This document shows positions 34,187-43,761 of a stretch of DNA of 64,000 nt, in pieces. Position 1 is the stretch's first letter; each line of letters starts with the position of its first letter. This DNA is from Erythrobacter litoralis (GTDB lineage: Bacteria; Pseudomonadota; Alphaproteobacteria; Sphingomonadales; Sphingomonadaceae). The stretch lies in assembly GCF_001719165.1 (NCBI RefSeq), contig NZ_CP017057.1, forward strand, positions 2,846,501 to 2,910,500, written 5' to 3'. A program made the translations under genes and the position numbers. The notes under the pieces are model-generated. The model was not told the origin of the DNA. It was given only the letters and a program-made list of their open reading frames with translations, and ran no database searches.

Positions 34187-35944
34187 ATGCTGAAGCGTTA
34201 TCTGCCCATCCTCGAATGGGGCCGGAGCTACGACCGCTCGGTGCTTTCCAGCGACCTCGTGGCGGCGGTGATCGTCACGATCATGCTGATCCCGCAGAGC
34301 CTCGCCTATGCGCTGCTTGCCGGACTGCCGCCGGTCGTCGGGCTCTACGCCTCGATCCTGCCGCTGGTGCTCTACGCGATCTTCGGGACCAGCCGCACGC
34401 TTGCGGTCGGGCCGGTGGCGGTGATCTCGCTGATGACCGCCTCTGCGGCCGGAGCGGTCGCCGAGCAGGGCACGGCGGCCTATCTCGAAGCAGCGATCAC
34501 GCTCGCATTCCTGTCGGGCATTATGCTCGCCATACTTGGCCTCTTGCGTGCGGGGTTCCTGGCGAACCTGCTGTCGCATCCGGTCATCAGCGGTTTCATC
34601 ACCGCCAGCGGCGTGCTGATCGCGACCAGTCAGCTGCGCCATATCCTCGGCGTGAGCGGCGGCGGGGACAACTGGCCCGAAATGCTCGGCAGCATCGGTG
34701 CTTCGCTCGGCACGACCAACCCCTGGACGCTCGCGATCGGTATTCCCGCGCTCGCTTTCCTGTTCTGGGTCCGCAAGGGGGCGAAGCCTGCTCTCATGCG
34801 GCTCGGCATTGCCGACAAGCCCGCCGACATGATCGCCAAGGCGGGGCCGGTCGTCGCGGTGGCGCTGACCATCATCGCGGTGATCGTCTTCGATCTAGGC
34901 GAAAAGGGCGTGGCCATCACCGGCGAGATCCCGCCGGGTCTGCCGCCCTTCGCTCTGCCGTCCGCCGACCTGTCGCTGATCGAGGCGCTGTGGGTGCCTG
35001 CGCTCCTCATCTCGATCATCGGCTTCGTCGAAAGCGTCTCGGTCGCGCAGACCCTCGCCGCCAAGCGCCGCCAGCGCATTTCACCGGACCAGGAGCTGAT
35101 CGGATTGGGCGCGTCGAACATCGCTAGCGCGCTGTCGGGCGGATACCCGGTGACGGGCGGCTTCGCGCGCTCGGTGGTCAATTTCGACGCGGGCGCGCAG
35201 ACCCCGGCGGCGGGCGCGTTCACAGCTGTGGGCATCGCGCTCGCCTCGCTGTTCCTTACCCCGCTGCTGTTCAGCCTGCCCATCGCGACGCTCGCCGCGA
35301 CGATCATCGTCGCCGTGCTCAGCCTCGTCGATCTCAAGACGCCGGGGCGACTTTGGCGCTATTCCAAGTCCGATTTCGCGGCGCACGTGGCGACCATCGG
35401 AATCACCCTGATCGCGGGCGTCGAAATGGGCGTGATCGCAGGGGTCGGCGTCGGCCTGCTGCTTTACCTGTGGCGCGCCAGCAGGCCGCACGCGGCGATC
35501 GTCGGGCGCGTTCCGGAAACCGAGCATTTTCGCAATGTCGACCGGCACGACGTCTTCACCGTGCCGCATGTCCTGTCGATCCGGATCGATGAAAGCCTGA
35601 CCTACTTGAACGCCCGCTGGCTCGAGGAATATGTGCTCGCCCGGGTCGCGGAAAAGCCCGAACTGCGCCACGTCATCCTGATGTGTTCGGCGGTCAACGC
35701 GATCGATGCATCGGGGCTCGAAAGCCTCGAGGCGATCAATCACCGGATGGGCGATGCAGGGGTCGGTCTCCACCTGTCGGAGGTCAAGGGCCCAGTGATG
35801 GACCGGCTGAAACGCTCGCATTTCCTCGAGGAACTCAATGGCGAGGTGTTCCTGTCGCAATCGCGCGCTTTCGAAACATGCGTCGCCGACAATGGCGAAG
35901 CCAGAGAGCCGCAAGATCACTACATGGCGCGCGGCCTGATCTAG
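34187..35944 (+). CDS. SulP family anion permease with STAS domain
   Basis: A 585-residue SulP/SLC26 transporter: MLIPQSLAYALLAGLPPVVGLYASILPLVLYAIFGTSRTLAVGPVAVISLMTA is the family signature, followed by about 12-14 membrane helices and a C-terminal cytoplasmic STAS domain (about residues 455-565, VLSIRIDESLTYLNARWLEEYV, LMCSAVNAIDASGLESLEAINHRM). It probably exports sulfate or sulfite formed by the operon, or takes up sulfate (direction is inference). It begins 16 bases after the sqr stop and closes the operon, meeting the oxoprolinase gene in convergent orientation. Confidence 0.9.
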   Translation: MLKRYLPILEWGRSYDRSVLSSDLVAAVIVTIMLIPQSLAYALLAGLPPVVGLYASILPLVLYAIFGTSRTLAVGPVAVISLMTASAAGAVAEQGTAAYLEAAITLAFLSGIMLAILGLLRAGFLANLLSHPVISGFITASGVLIATSQLRHILGVSGGGDNWPEMLGSIGASLGTTNPWTLAIGIPALAFLFWVRKGAKPALMRLGIADKPADMIAKAGPVVAVALTIIAVIVFDLGEKGVAITGEIPPGLPPFALPSADLSLIEALWVPALLISIIGFVESVSVAQTLAAKRRQRISPDQELIGLGASNIASALSGGYPVTGGFARSVVNFDAGAQTPAAGAFTAVGIALASLFLTPLLFSLPIATLAATIIVAVLSLVDLKTPGRLWRYSKSDFAAHVATIGITLIAGVEMGVIAGVGVGLLLYLWRASRPHAAIVGRVPETEHFRNVDRHDVFTVPHVLSIRIDESLTYLNARWLEEYVLARVAEKPELRHVILMCSAVNAIDASGLESLEAINHRMGDAGVGLHLSEVKGPVMDRLKRSHFLEELNGEVFLSQSRAFETCVADNGEAREPQDHYMARGLI

Positions 35945-35954
35945 GCGCCCCGGC

Positions 35955-38900
35955 CTAGCGCCCGGGCGCGCCCCAGCCTCCGCCGCCGGGGGTGAGGATG
36001 ACGAAGGTATCGCCCGGTTCGACACGGGCCGATCCGGTCGCGCCGAGTTCGACCCGGTTGCCGTCCTCGCGCTCGACCCAGTTCGCTCCCGGCGCTGCAT
36101 CGCCACCGCCGCAAATGCCGCGCGGCGGCACCGCGCGGCGATTGGCGAGCATGTTGGCGCGCATGGCTTCGAGGAAGGTGACGCGGCGCTCGACCCCCTC
36201 GCCGCCCCTGTGAAACCCCTCACCGCCCGAACCTTCGCGCACGGCGAAGCGATCCAGCCGGACCGGGAGGCGCGTTTCGAGAATTTCCGGATCGGTCAGC
36301 CGGCTGTTGGTCATGTGGGTCTGCACCGCGTCGGTCCCGTCATGGTCGGGGCCCGCACCCGATCCGCCCGCGATTGTTTCGTAATATTGGTGTTCGTCAT
36401 TGCCGAATGTGAAATTGTTCATCGTGCCCTGGCTCGGCGCAAGGCGACCCGTCGCGGCGAACAGCGCGTCGGTGACGACCTGGCTCGTCTCGACATTGCC
36501 CGCCACCACCGCCGCGCCGGGTCTCGGGTTGAGCATCGAACCTTCGGGAACGATCAGTTCGACCGGGCGCAGGCAGCCGTCGTTCATGGGGATTTCGTCG
36601 TCGATGAGCGTGCGAAGGACATAGAGCGAGGCCGCACGCGTAATCGAGCGCGGGGCGTTGAAATTGCCCTCGTGCTGCGGGCTCGTCCCGGTGAAGTCGA
36701 ACACGGCGCTGCGGGCCTCGCGGTCGATCCGGATCGCCACCCTGACGGTCAGGCCATTGTCCATCGGATATTCGAACGCGCCGTCCTCCAGACCGCCCAG
36801 CAGGCGGCGCACGCTTTCGGCGGCGTTGTCGATGACGTGGGCCATATAGGCGGCAACGACCTCGCCCCCCTGCTCCGCCGCCGCGCCGCGCAGCAATTCC
36901 GCCCCGCGGGTGCAGGCGGCGAGTTGGGCGCGAAGGTCGGAGATGTTGCGCGCCGGGTTGCGCGCGGGGTGCTGCGCATCGGCAAGCTTGGCGCGCATCT
37001 CGGCCTCGCGGAAATGTCCCTCGTCGACGAGCAGGAAATTGTCGATCAGGACTCCTTCCTCGACGATCGTACGGCTTTCGGGCGGCATCGATCCGGGCGC
37101 GATTCCGCCGATATCGGCATGGTGCCCGCGCGCGGCGACGAAGGCGCCCGGTTCGTCGGCCTCGTCATCGTAGAAGACGGGAACGATCACCGTGATATCG
37201 GGCAAGTGCGTGCCGCCGCGGAAAGGATCGTTGAGGACATAGGCATCGCCCCGTCGAAACCCGCGTCCATCGCGGCTTTTGCCCCGCACCTCGATCACCC
37301 GCGCGATGCTGTCACCCATGCTGCCGAGATGCACGGGAATGTGCGGCGCGTTGGCGATCAGCGCTCCGGAGGCATCGAACAGCGCGCAGGAGAAATCGAG
37401 CCGCTCCTTGATGTTCACGCTCGTTGCGGTCGAACGCAGGACGACGCCCATTTCCTCGGCGATCGCCATGAACAGGTTGTTGAAGATTTCGAGCCTGACA
37501 GGATCGACCGCGGTTCCCATCGCCTGCTCGCGCTGCAAGGGCACCCTGCGGGTGAGGACAAGGCTGCCCTCTTCGGCGAGGCGCGCCTGCCAGCCGGGTT
37601 CGATGACGGTGGTGGAGCCCGGATCGATCACCAGAGCGGGGCCGTCCACTGCCTCTCCTCCAGCCATTTCGGCGCCCATCGCGGCTCGTTCCACCGTGCG
37701 CCAGTCGCCCGAAGCCTCGCCCGAAACGGCAAGCGGTTCGGCCTGCGCCGCGCCAAGCCCGCCACTGGTCCCGCTCGCTTCGACGCTCAACGCATCGACG
37801 ATGATCGCGGCAGCGTCGTCCGAATAGCCGTAGAGCTTCGCGTGCAGCGCGCGGAATTCGGCGGCCATGTCCGCAGGTTCCCCGACCGGAACGGTCAGCT
37901 TGCTGTCGCTCCCTGCAAACCGCAGGCGGGCGCGGCGTTCGACGTGGATAGCCTCTTGGGCGATGTCCTGCGCGATCAGCGTTCCGCGCGCTTGCTCGAC
38001 CAGTTCCCCGAGCGGCCCGGACACATCCGCGCCCAGTTCCTCGCCGAAACTCACTTCCCGGATCGCCTTTACCGGCGCAAGGCCGATGCCATAGGCGGAC
38101 AATATCCCCGCAAGCGGGTGGACCAGCACCGTCTCGATCCCGAGCCGGTCCGCCACCCGCACGGCGTGCTGACCGCCCGCCCCGCCGAAACAGGCGAGCG
38201 CATAGGTCGTAACGTCATGACCGCGCGCGACCGATATCTTGCGGATCGCGTTCGCCATGTTGTCGACCGCAATGTCGAGGAAGCCCTCGGCAATGTCCTC
38301 GAGGCTCCTTGGTTCGGGCAGGCGCTCCGCCACCTCCTCCAGCCGGTGCCGCGCCGCTCCCCGGTCGAGCGGTTCGTCGCCGCCGGGTCCGAAGACGCGC
38401 GGGAAAAAGGCGGGATCGAGCCTCCCGAGGAAGAGATTGCAGTCTGTGACGGTAAGTGGCCCGCCCTTGCGGTAGCAGGCGGGGCCGGGGTCCGCACCCG
38501 CGCTGTCCGGACCGACGCGGAAACGCGATCCATCGAAGGAGCAGATCGACCCGCCTCCCGCCGCAACGGTATGGATCTGCATCATGGGCGCGGCGACCCG
38601 CACGCCTGCGACGACATTGTCGCCGGTGAGTTCATATTCGCCTGCGTAGTGCGCGACATCGGTGCTGGTCCCACCCATGTCGAAACCGATGAGTTTCCCA
38701 TTGCCGAGCGGTGCGCTCGCCGCGACCATGCCAACGACGCCGCCTGCGGGCCCGGACAGGATCGCGTCCTTGCCCCGGAACGCGCCGACCTCGGCCAACC
38801 CGCCATTGGACTGCATGAAGCGAAGCCGTCCGGCGTTGGGTAATTCGGCCTGCAATCCGTCGGTGTAGCGTTTCAGAACCGGCGAGAGATAGGCATCGAC

Positions 38901-39512
38901 CACGCTGGTATCCCCGCGCGCAACGATGCCGATGAGCGGAGCGACCTCGTGGCTTGCGCTGACCTGCGCGAAGCCGATCTCGCGCGCGATTTCCGCCAGC
39001 CGTTTCTCATGATCGCGGAAATGCCAGCCATGCATGAGGACGATGGCGAGCGCATCACAGCCCTCGCCCCGCAGCGCCTCGAGTCGCTGCCGGGCTGCCT
39101 CTTCATCGAGCGGCGTCAGCACCTTCCCGGCTGCGCTAACGCGCTCGTCCACCTCGACCACCCAGCGCGGCAATTGTTCGGGCAGGACGATGTGCCGCGC
39201 GAAGATTTCGGGCCGCGCCTGCGTGCCGATCCTGAGCACGTCGGCAAAGCCGCGCGTCGTCACCAGCGCAAGGGGTTCGCCCTTGCGTTCGAGCAGCGCA
39301 TTGGTCGCAACCGTAGTGCCGATGCGCAGTTCCGCGACCGGCGCGTCCGGGCCATGAGCCTCCATCAGCCGCCTGATCGCTTCGCTCGCCGCGTCGGCAT
39401 AATGGCCGGGCTTTTCGGACAGCAGCTTGTCGGTGACCAACCGCCCATCCGGCGTCACCGCGACTACATCGGTGAAGGTGCCGCCCCGGTCGATCGCGAA
39501 GCGCCACGCCAT
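35955..39512 (-). CDS. Fused 5-oxoprolinase (ATP-hydrolysing), HyuA-HyuB type
   Basis: A 1185-residue protein that joins the hydantoinase A part ([68 protein letters not shown]) to the hydantoinase B part (from about residue 690: [63 protein letters not shown] and the closing [12 protein letters not shown]). Full fusion and gene length are as in eukaryotic-type 5-oxoprolinase, which opens 5-oxoproline to glutamate with ATP in glutathione turnover. ATG 39512 is preferred over 39533 because of GGACGG upstream and the canonical start of the ATPase domain. A different, unfused HyuA/HyuB pair lies at 58.3-62.3 kb. Confidence 0.92.
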   Translation of the reverse strand: MAWRFAIDRGGTFTDVVAVTPDGRLVTDKLLSEKPGHYADAASEAIRRLMEAHGPDAPVAELRIGTTVATNALLERKGEPLALVTTRGFADVLRIGTQARPEIFARHIVLPEQLPRWVVEVDERVSAAGKVLTPLDEEAARQRLEALRGEGCDALAIVLMHGWHFRDHEKRLAEIAREIGFAQVSASHEVAPLIGIVARGDTSVVDAYLSPVLKRYTDGLQAELPNAGRLRFMQSNGGLAEVGAFRGKDAILSGPAGGVVGMVAASAPLGNGKLIGFDMGGTSTDVAHYAGEYELTGDNVVAGVRVAAPMMQIHTVAAGGGSICSFDGSRFRVGPDSAGADPGPACYRKGGPLTVTDCNLFLGRLDPAFFPRVFGPGGDEPLDRGAARHRLEEVAERLPEPRSLEDIAEGFLDIAVDNMANAIRKISVARGHDVTTYALACFGGAGGQHAVRVADRLGIETVLVHPLAGILSAYGIGLAPVKAIREVSFGEELGADVSGPLGELVEQARGTLIAQDIAQEAIHVERRARLRFAGSDSKLTVPVGEPADMAAEFRALHAKLYGYSDDAAAIIVDALSVEASGTSGGLGAAQAEPLAVSGEASGDWRTVERAAMGAEMAGGEAVDGPALVIDPGSTTVIEPGWQARLAEEGSLVLTRRVPLQREQAMGTAVDPVRLEIFNNLFMAIAEEMGVVLRSTATSVNIKERLDFSCALFDASGALIANAPHIPVHLGSMGDSIARVIEVRGKSRDGRGFRRGDAYVLNDPFRGGTHLPDITVIVPVFYDDEADEPGAFVAARGHHADIGGIAPGSMPPESRTIVEEGVLIDNFLLVDEGHFREAEMRAKLADAQHPARNPARNISDLRAQLAACTRGAELLRGAAAEQGGEVVAAYMAHVIDNAAESVRRLLGGLEDGAFEYPMDNGLTVRVAIRIDREARSAVFDFTGTSPQHEGNFNAPRSITRAASLYVLRTLIDDEIPMNDGCLRPVELIVPEGSMLNPRPGAAVVAGNVETSQVVTDALFAATGRLAPSQGTMNNFTFGNDEHQYYETIAGGSGAGPDHDGTDAVQTHMTNSRLTDPEILETRLPVRLDRFAVREGSGGEGFHRGGEGVERRVTFLEAMRANMLANRRAVPPRGICGGGDAAPGANWVEREDGNRVELGATGSARVEPGDTFVILTPGGGGWGAPGR

Positions 39513-39585
39513 TGTTAAAGGGCCGTCCTGCATGGCCTCGGGCTACACAGGATGCGGAGGCTCAATGCAAGCCTTGCGACTTTCC

Positions 39586-40929
39586 TCAGGCCGCCCACGG
39601 ACCCATGATCGCGAGCGTCGCGGTCGGTGAATAGACGTTGACGAACAGCCACCTGCCATCGGGCGAAAAGCACGCCCCGGCAAGCTCGGTCTGGGTCCGT
39701 AGACGCGCGAAATCATAGGCGCGCCCAGCGGGCGTGATCCCGCGCAGATGGTTGTCGACGACCTCGGTATACTGGTCCTCGCACACGATCAGGTGGCCGT
39801 TGGGCGCCACGCACAGATTGTCGCCGTAATTGAACTGCTCCTCAGTCTCGCTTTCGAAGAACAGCTCAAACCGGTCGCTTGCGCCGCGGCGTCCGGGCAC
39901 GAGGCGGAAGACCTGGCCGAGCCCCTTCGCCCCGCCGCTGGTCGCGCAGGCGAACATTTCGCCCGCGCCCATGTGCAGCCCCTCCCCCCGCGCGATCAGC
40001 GCCGCACCCGCGGCCGCGGCGCGCCGGCGCAGGTCGTCGGCGGGCGCCTCCACGTCGGAAAGGTCGATCCAGCGCACGTCGTAACCGCGCCCTACCGGCA
40101 TCGCGCTGCCTGCCCAGTTGCGCGTGTCGGCCAGTCCTTCGAGCGCCATCGCCTGCAAGCGGCCACCCTTCACCAGGTCGCCCGACATCCGGGGCACGAA
40201 GCGATAGAGGACGCTGTCGTCGCGGTCCTCGGTCATGTAGATGAAGCCGGTTTCTGGATCGACGCAGGCCGCTTCGTGGTTGAAACGCCCCATCGCGGTG
40301 AGCGGGACCGGATCGACCAGCCCGTTCGCGGTAGCGGGAACCTCGAACACCCAGCCGTGATTGCGCGCTAGGCCGTCGCCATATTTCTGGCCCGGCCCGG
40401 TCGGCGCTTCCTCGCAGGAGAGCCAGGTGCCCCACGGCGTCGTCCCGCCCGCGCAATTGCGGATCGTCCCGCCGAGCGAGCGGAACTGGCGTTTCACGGC
40501 CAGTGTGCCGGCATCGAGCACGATCGTCGTCGTCCCGCCGGGCACGAATTCACCGTTCCGCGTCCCGAAGCCCTGGGCGATCGGTCCGCCCGCATCATGC
40601 TGCGGCTGAAGTTCGTGATTGCGGACGAGCGCGATCTCGCCATTGCCGATGTCGAACGCGCCCATGCCATCGCCGCGGTCGGGCACGGTGCCGCCGTCGT
40701 CCATCGCATCGCCGAGACGGGAAAGCACGCGGTAGGAAAACCCTTCGGGCAAGTCGAGCAGGCCCTGCGGATCGGACCGCAGCGGGCCATATCCGGCGAA
40801 CGCTCCGTTCGCACCCGGCATTCCGTCGCGGCCCGCGGTGCGGATCATGCAGCCGCTCAGGGCGAGCGCGGCAAAGGCGGTGCCGGTGGCGGAAAGGAAG
40901 TGGCGGCGGTCGGAATGGAAAACTGGCAT
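39586..40929 (-). CDS. PhoX-like (DUF839) exported protein, Tat substrate
   Basis: A 447-residue beta-propeller protein of the PhoX/DUF839 family, which includes calcium- and iron-dependent alkaline phosphatases. The N-terminus has a twin-arginine signal (SDRRHFLSATGTAFAALALSGC), so it is exported folded; ALSGC also fits a lipobox, so it may be anchored as a lipoprotein. Family features include FSYRVLSRLGDAMDDGGTVPDRGDGMGAF, RNHEL, GGTIRNCAGGTTPWGTWLSCEEAP and NHEAACVDPETGFIYMTEDRDDSVLYRF. Whether it is a phosphatase is uncertain, since many DUF839 members are uncharacterised. It stands 70 bases from its neighbours on both sides. Confidence 0.85.
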   Translation of the reverse strand: MPVFHSDRRHFLSATGTAFAALALSGCMIRTAGRDGMPGANGAFAGYGPLRSDPQGLLDLPEGFSYRVLSRLGDAMDDGGTVPDRGDGMGAFDIGNGEIALVRNHELQPQHDAGGPIAQGFGTRNGEFVPGGTTTIVLDAGTLAVKRQFRSLGGTIRNCAGGTTPWGTWLSCEEAPTGPGQKYGDGLARNHGWVFEVPATANGLVDPVPLTAMGRFNHEAACVDPETGFIYMTEDRDDSVLYRFVPRMSGDLVKGGRLQAMALEGLADTRNWAGSAMPVGRGYDVRWIDLSDVEAPADDLRRRAAAAGAALIARGEGLHMGAGEMFACATSGGAKGLGQVFRLVPGRRGASDRFELFFESETEEQFNYGDNLCVAPNGHLIVCEDQYTEVVDNHLRGITPAGRAYDFARLRTQTELAGACFSPDGRWLFVNVYSPTATLAIMGPWAA

Positions 40930-41001
40930 GGGGGATCTCGTCAGATGGATCGATGCGGCGTCATATAGGGCAGCCGGACGGCATTGTAATGAACGGGACG
41001 C

Positions 41002-41547
41002 TCATTCCCCGACGCGGCAGAAACGCCCGCGAAAGAAGCCGAGCGGTGCAGCGTTGTCGGAGGCCTCGGGCGCGTCCATCGCGGTCACTTCGCCCAGGAT
41101 CATGGTGTGGTCGCCCGCGGGATGGCTTGCCCAGTGGCGGCACTCGATCCGCGCGAGCGCGCCCTTGACCACGGGCAATCCGTTCTCGCTCCAATCGAAA
41201 TCGGACTCGATCAGCCCGCTCGAGGCGCGTGCGGCATAGCGGCGGGCGACCGCCTGCTGGCTCTCGGCGAGGATCGAGATCGCGAACCGCTCCGTCTCCA
41301 GCCAGCCCGAAAACTGGCTCGAGGCGTTCTGCAGGCTCCAGCACACCAGCATCGGGTCGAGCGAGACCGAGACGAAAGAATTGACCGTCATCCCCATGAT
41401 CCCGCCATTCTCCGCGTGGTCGGCAGAGGGGGCGGAGACGACGCACACGCCAGTCGCGAACAGGCTCATCAGCCTGCGAAACTCGGCAGTCAGGGCCGGG
41501 TCTGCAGGGGCGGCATCGGGCAAGGGGGATTCTCCGGGTGAAGGCAT
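41002..41547 (-). CDS. Flavin reductase family protein
   Basis: A 181-residue protein of the FMN-binding split-barrel flavin reductase family (HpaC/DIM6 type): FRRLMSLFATGVCVVSA, GGIMGMTVNSFVSVSLDPMLVCWSLQNAS, RFAISILAESQQAVARRYA and the closing GDHTMILGEVTAMDA..APLGFFRGRFCRV are all standard. It reduces FMN or FAD with NAD(P)H for a partner monooxygenase, but no monooxygenase gene is adjacent. It is divergent from an alpha/beta-hydrolase gene 195 bases away. The start ATG 41547 is the only good candidate. Confidence 0.9.
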   Translation of the reverse strand: MPSPGESPLPDAAPADPALTAEFRRLMSLFATGVCVVSAPSADHAENGGIMGMTVNSFVSVSLDPMLVCWSLQNASSQFSGWLETERFAISILAESQQAVARRYAARASSGLIESDFDWSENGLPVVKGALARIECRHWASHPAGDHTMILGEVTAMDAPEASDNAAPLGFFRGRFCRVGE

Positions 41548-41742
41548 GGGAGGGTTCGGGCGGATCGCGGATTACCCGATAGAGGCTGCGCGCGACAAAT
41601 CAAATCCCGAGGCGCATCTCGGTGCCGCAAGTTTCGGCGGGGCCGTTTCGCAAAAGGGGGAGGTTGACCCTCGCGCCGGCTGTAGGAATGAGGCCTGCAG
41701 CACCAATCGGCCGATGGCCGAGAAAACGGGATCAGACCAAAC

Positions 41743-42618
41743 ATGCCGACACGAACCGCGCCCGCCACCCACCAGGTCGAGGTAGGGGGCGTGCGCCTCA
41801 CCCATTTCGACTGGCTTGGCAAACCGAGCAATTCCGAGCCGCCGCTGATCTTCGCCCATGCGACCGGCTTCCACGCGCGGGTGTGGGACGCGGTGATCGA
41901 ACATTTCCCCGACAGGCGATGCATCGCGCTCGATCTGCGCGGACATGGGCGCTCCGCAGGCGAGCCGATCGACGACTGGCGGATCGTCGCCGAGGACGTG
42001 AAGACGGTACTCGACCGGCTGGGTATCCGCCGAGCCGTGGGTGTGGGCCATTCGATGGGCGGGCATGTCCTAGCGCAATGCGCTGCCGACAAACCCAAAG
42101 CCTTCAGCAGGCTCGTCCTGTTCGATCCCGTCATCTGCGCCCCCGATTTCTACGCCCCCGACGCGGCGCTCTACACCGGCGATGCTCCCCATCCAGCGAT
42201 CCGGCGCAAGCGCGACTTCGCCTCGCCAGAAGCGATGATCGAGCGATTCCGCGAACGCGATCCCTATTGCCTGTTCGAGCCTCGCGTGTTCGAGGATTAC
42301 TGCCGCCATGGCCTGCTGCCGAAGGAAAGCGGAGAAGGATACGAACTCGCCTGTTCGCCGGAAGTCGAAGCGAGCGTCTATGCCTCCAGCCGCTCCAATG
42401 CGGGCATTCTTGAAGCGGTGAAGCGGATCGAGGCGCCGACGCTGGTCGTTCGCGCGAAGCAGACCGACTTCACCGATTTCAAGAGCTCGCCGACCTGGCC
42501 GCAGCTCGCCTCGACCATCCCCGGAGGCGAAGATCTGCACCGCCCCGACCGGACCCATTTCCACCCTTTCGAAGACCCGGCAGACGCCGCGCGAATCATC
42601 GCGGGCTGGATCGGCTGA
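41743..42618 (+). CDS. Alpha/beta hydrolase
   Basis: A 291-residue alpha/beta-hydrolase with the nucleophile elbow GHSMGG (Ser104), an oxyanion region FAHATGFHARVWD, the core DLRGHGRS and the terminal His in THFHPFEDP. No signal peptide, so cytoplasmic. The general pattern resembles epoxide hydrolase/haloperoxidase-like esterases, but no substrate is indicated. It is transcribed toward fliS, ending 10 bases from it in convergent orientation. Confidence 0.85.
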   Translation: MPTRTAPATHQVEVGGVRLTHFDWLGKPSNSEPPLIFAHATGFHARVWDAVIEHFPDRRCIALDLRGHGRSAGEPIDDWRIVAEDVKTVLDRLGIRRAVGVGHSMGGHVLAQCAADKPKAFSRLVLFDPVICAPDFYAPDAALYTGDAPHPAIRRKRDFASPEAMIERFRERDPYCLFEPRVFEDYCRHGLLPKESGEGYELACSPEVEASVYASSRSNAGILEAVKRIEAPTLVVRAKQTDFTDFKSSPTWPQLASTIPGGEDLHRPDRTHFHPFEDPADAARIIAGWIG

Positions 42619-42627
42619 AACGGCGGA

Positions 42628-43005
42628 TCAGCTAGCCTCCGCCGCTTCGAGCAGGTCGGCGAAATCGCAGCGTACCTGCGCGATCTCTTCGGGCACGGCG
42701 CGTACCATGTTGCGCCGGATAAGGCTCGCCAGCCCGCCATAGAACTGCACAAGCGCCTCGTGCAGCGGGTTGGCTGGATCGACAGAGCGGCCGAGCCAGA
42801 GCGCGATCCCGTGCGCCCGGGCAAGCGCCTCGCGCGGGGCCACGCCGGGATTGCGCTCGATCGCGAGTAGGGCCTGTCCGAGCGCGGTCACCACCTCCTC
42901 AAGGCAGATCCGGGTCAGCTCGCCGCCGCGAGCCGCCTCGATTCGGGCATCGACTTCGACCCGGCGATAGGCGGCGGCAGGGTTGCGGGAGAGCAGCGCA
43001 GTCAT
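42628..43005 (-). CDS. fliS: Flagellar export chaperone FliS
   Basis: A 125-residue, wholly helical protein with the FliS pattern: YRRVEVDARIEAARGGELTRICLEEVVTALGQALLAIERN, ALARAHGIALWLGRSVDPANPLHEALVQFYGGLASLIRRNM. FliS keeps flagellin unfolded for export. Its frame is intact, and its ATG overlaps the stop of the fliD remnant as ATGA, showing the ancestral fliD-fliS coupling. Because fliD is broken and fliA is damaged, it may be a relic without function, unless other flagellar genes lie elsewhere. Confidence 0.82.
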   Translation of the reverse strand: MTALLSRNPAAAYRRVEVDARIEAARGGELTRICLEEVVTALGQALLAIERNPGVAPREALARAHGIALWLGRSVDPANPLHEALVQFYGGLASLIRRNMVRAVPEEIAQVRCDFADLLEAAEAS

Positions 43006-43658
43006 CTCAATTGCCCCTCACCTCGAATTGCTGGCGCAGGAAACTCGAGCACGACGCCGTAGGCCGCGCCTTCCTCGCCCTTGATGAACAGCTGCGGGCC
43101 GCCCTCCCCTTCCGCGACATAAGCGTTGAGCGCCCCCGCTCGACCCGCTGATGCGGCTGGCAAGATCGGCGAGCGTGTCGTCCGGCCCGACCATGATGGC
43201 AAGCGGGGTGCGGTCCGTGTCCTCTGTGAAGCTGGTGCCTAAGACCGTGCCGAAACGGATCGTGAGCGTTTCTTCGCCGACGAGGTCATAGCCGCTGGAA
43301 TCAGTCGGAGAGACCAGCGTCTGGGCGGCGGCTTGCTGAGTCACTTCGAGCGAGAAGCTGACCGAGGGCGCGACGCCCGGAGTGGTTGCGATACGCGCGA
43401 AAGAAGGGCCGCCGATCGAAGCGCGCGGTGCAAGTCGCCGCTGTGGATGCGGTCGCCCAGCGCGTTCGAAAACCCGGAAAGCGAAGAGCGGATCAGCGCG
43501 GCGGCAGAAATGCACGCCTCGAGCTGCTCGGCCTGACGCTGGAGCTGGACGCGCTGGAGAGCGAAGGTCGCCGCCGAGAGGTCATTGGCAAGCAGGATGA
43601 AATTTTCGCCGCTGCCGCCATTTAGTGCCGAATGGATGTATGCGCCGGGATTGTCCAT
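43002..43658 (-). pseudogene. fliD: fliD remnant: N-terminal part only, two frameshifts
   Basis: Three consecutive frames give the N-terminal third of the flagellar cap protein. From ATG 43658: IHSALNGGSGENFILLANDLSAATFALQRV.. and RISA-like helices (D0 domain). Near 43425-43445 the reading passes to another frame: SVSFSLEVTQQAAAQTLVSP, GEETLTIRFGTVLG, DDTLADLASRISG. At a run of five G (near 43132-43136) it returns to the first frame: AGALNAYVAEGEGGPQLFIKGEEGAAYGVVLEF, and ends at 43002. FliD normally exceeds 400 residues, so the C-terminal half is missing. Sequencing error could explain a single indel but not the truncation. Confidence 0.8.
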
Positions 43659-43761
43659 GCCCCCCAGAACGGCCCGCGCCCCGCGTCCTTAAGCCCGTCT
43701 GGTCTCAAGCGCTGCCCGGCACGCTTTCGGAGGTCGAGGACTGGGTGCGCCGCTTCTCCCC

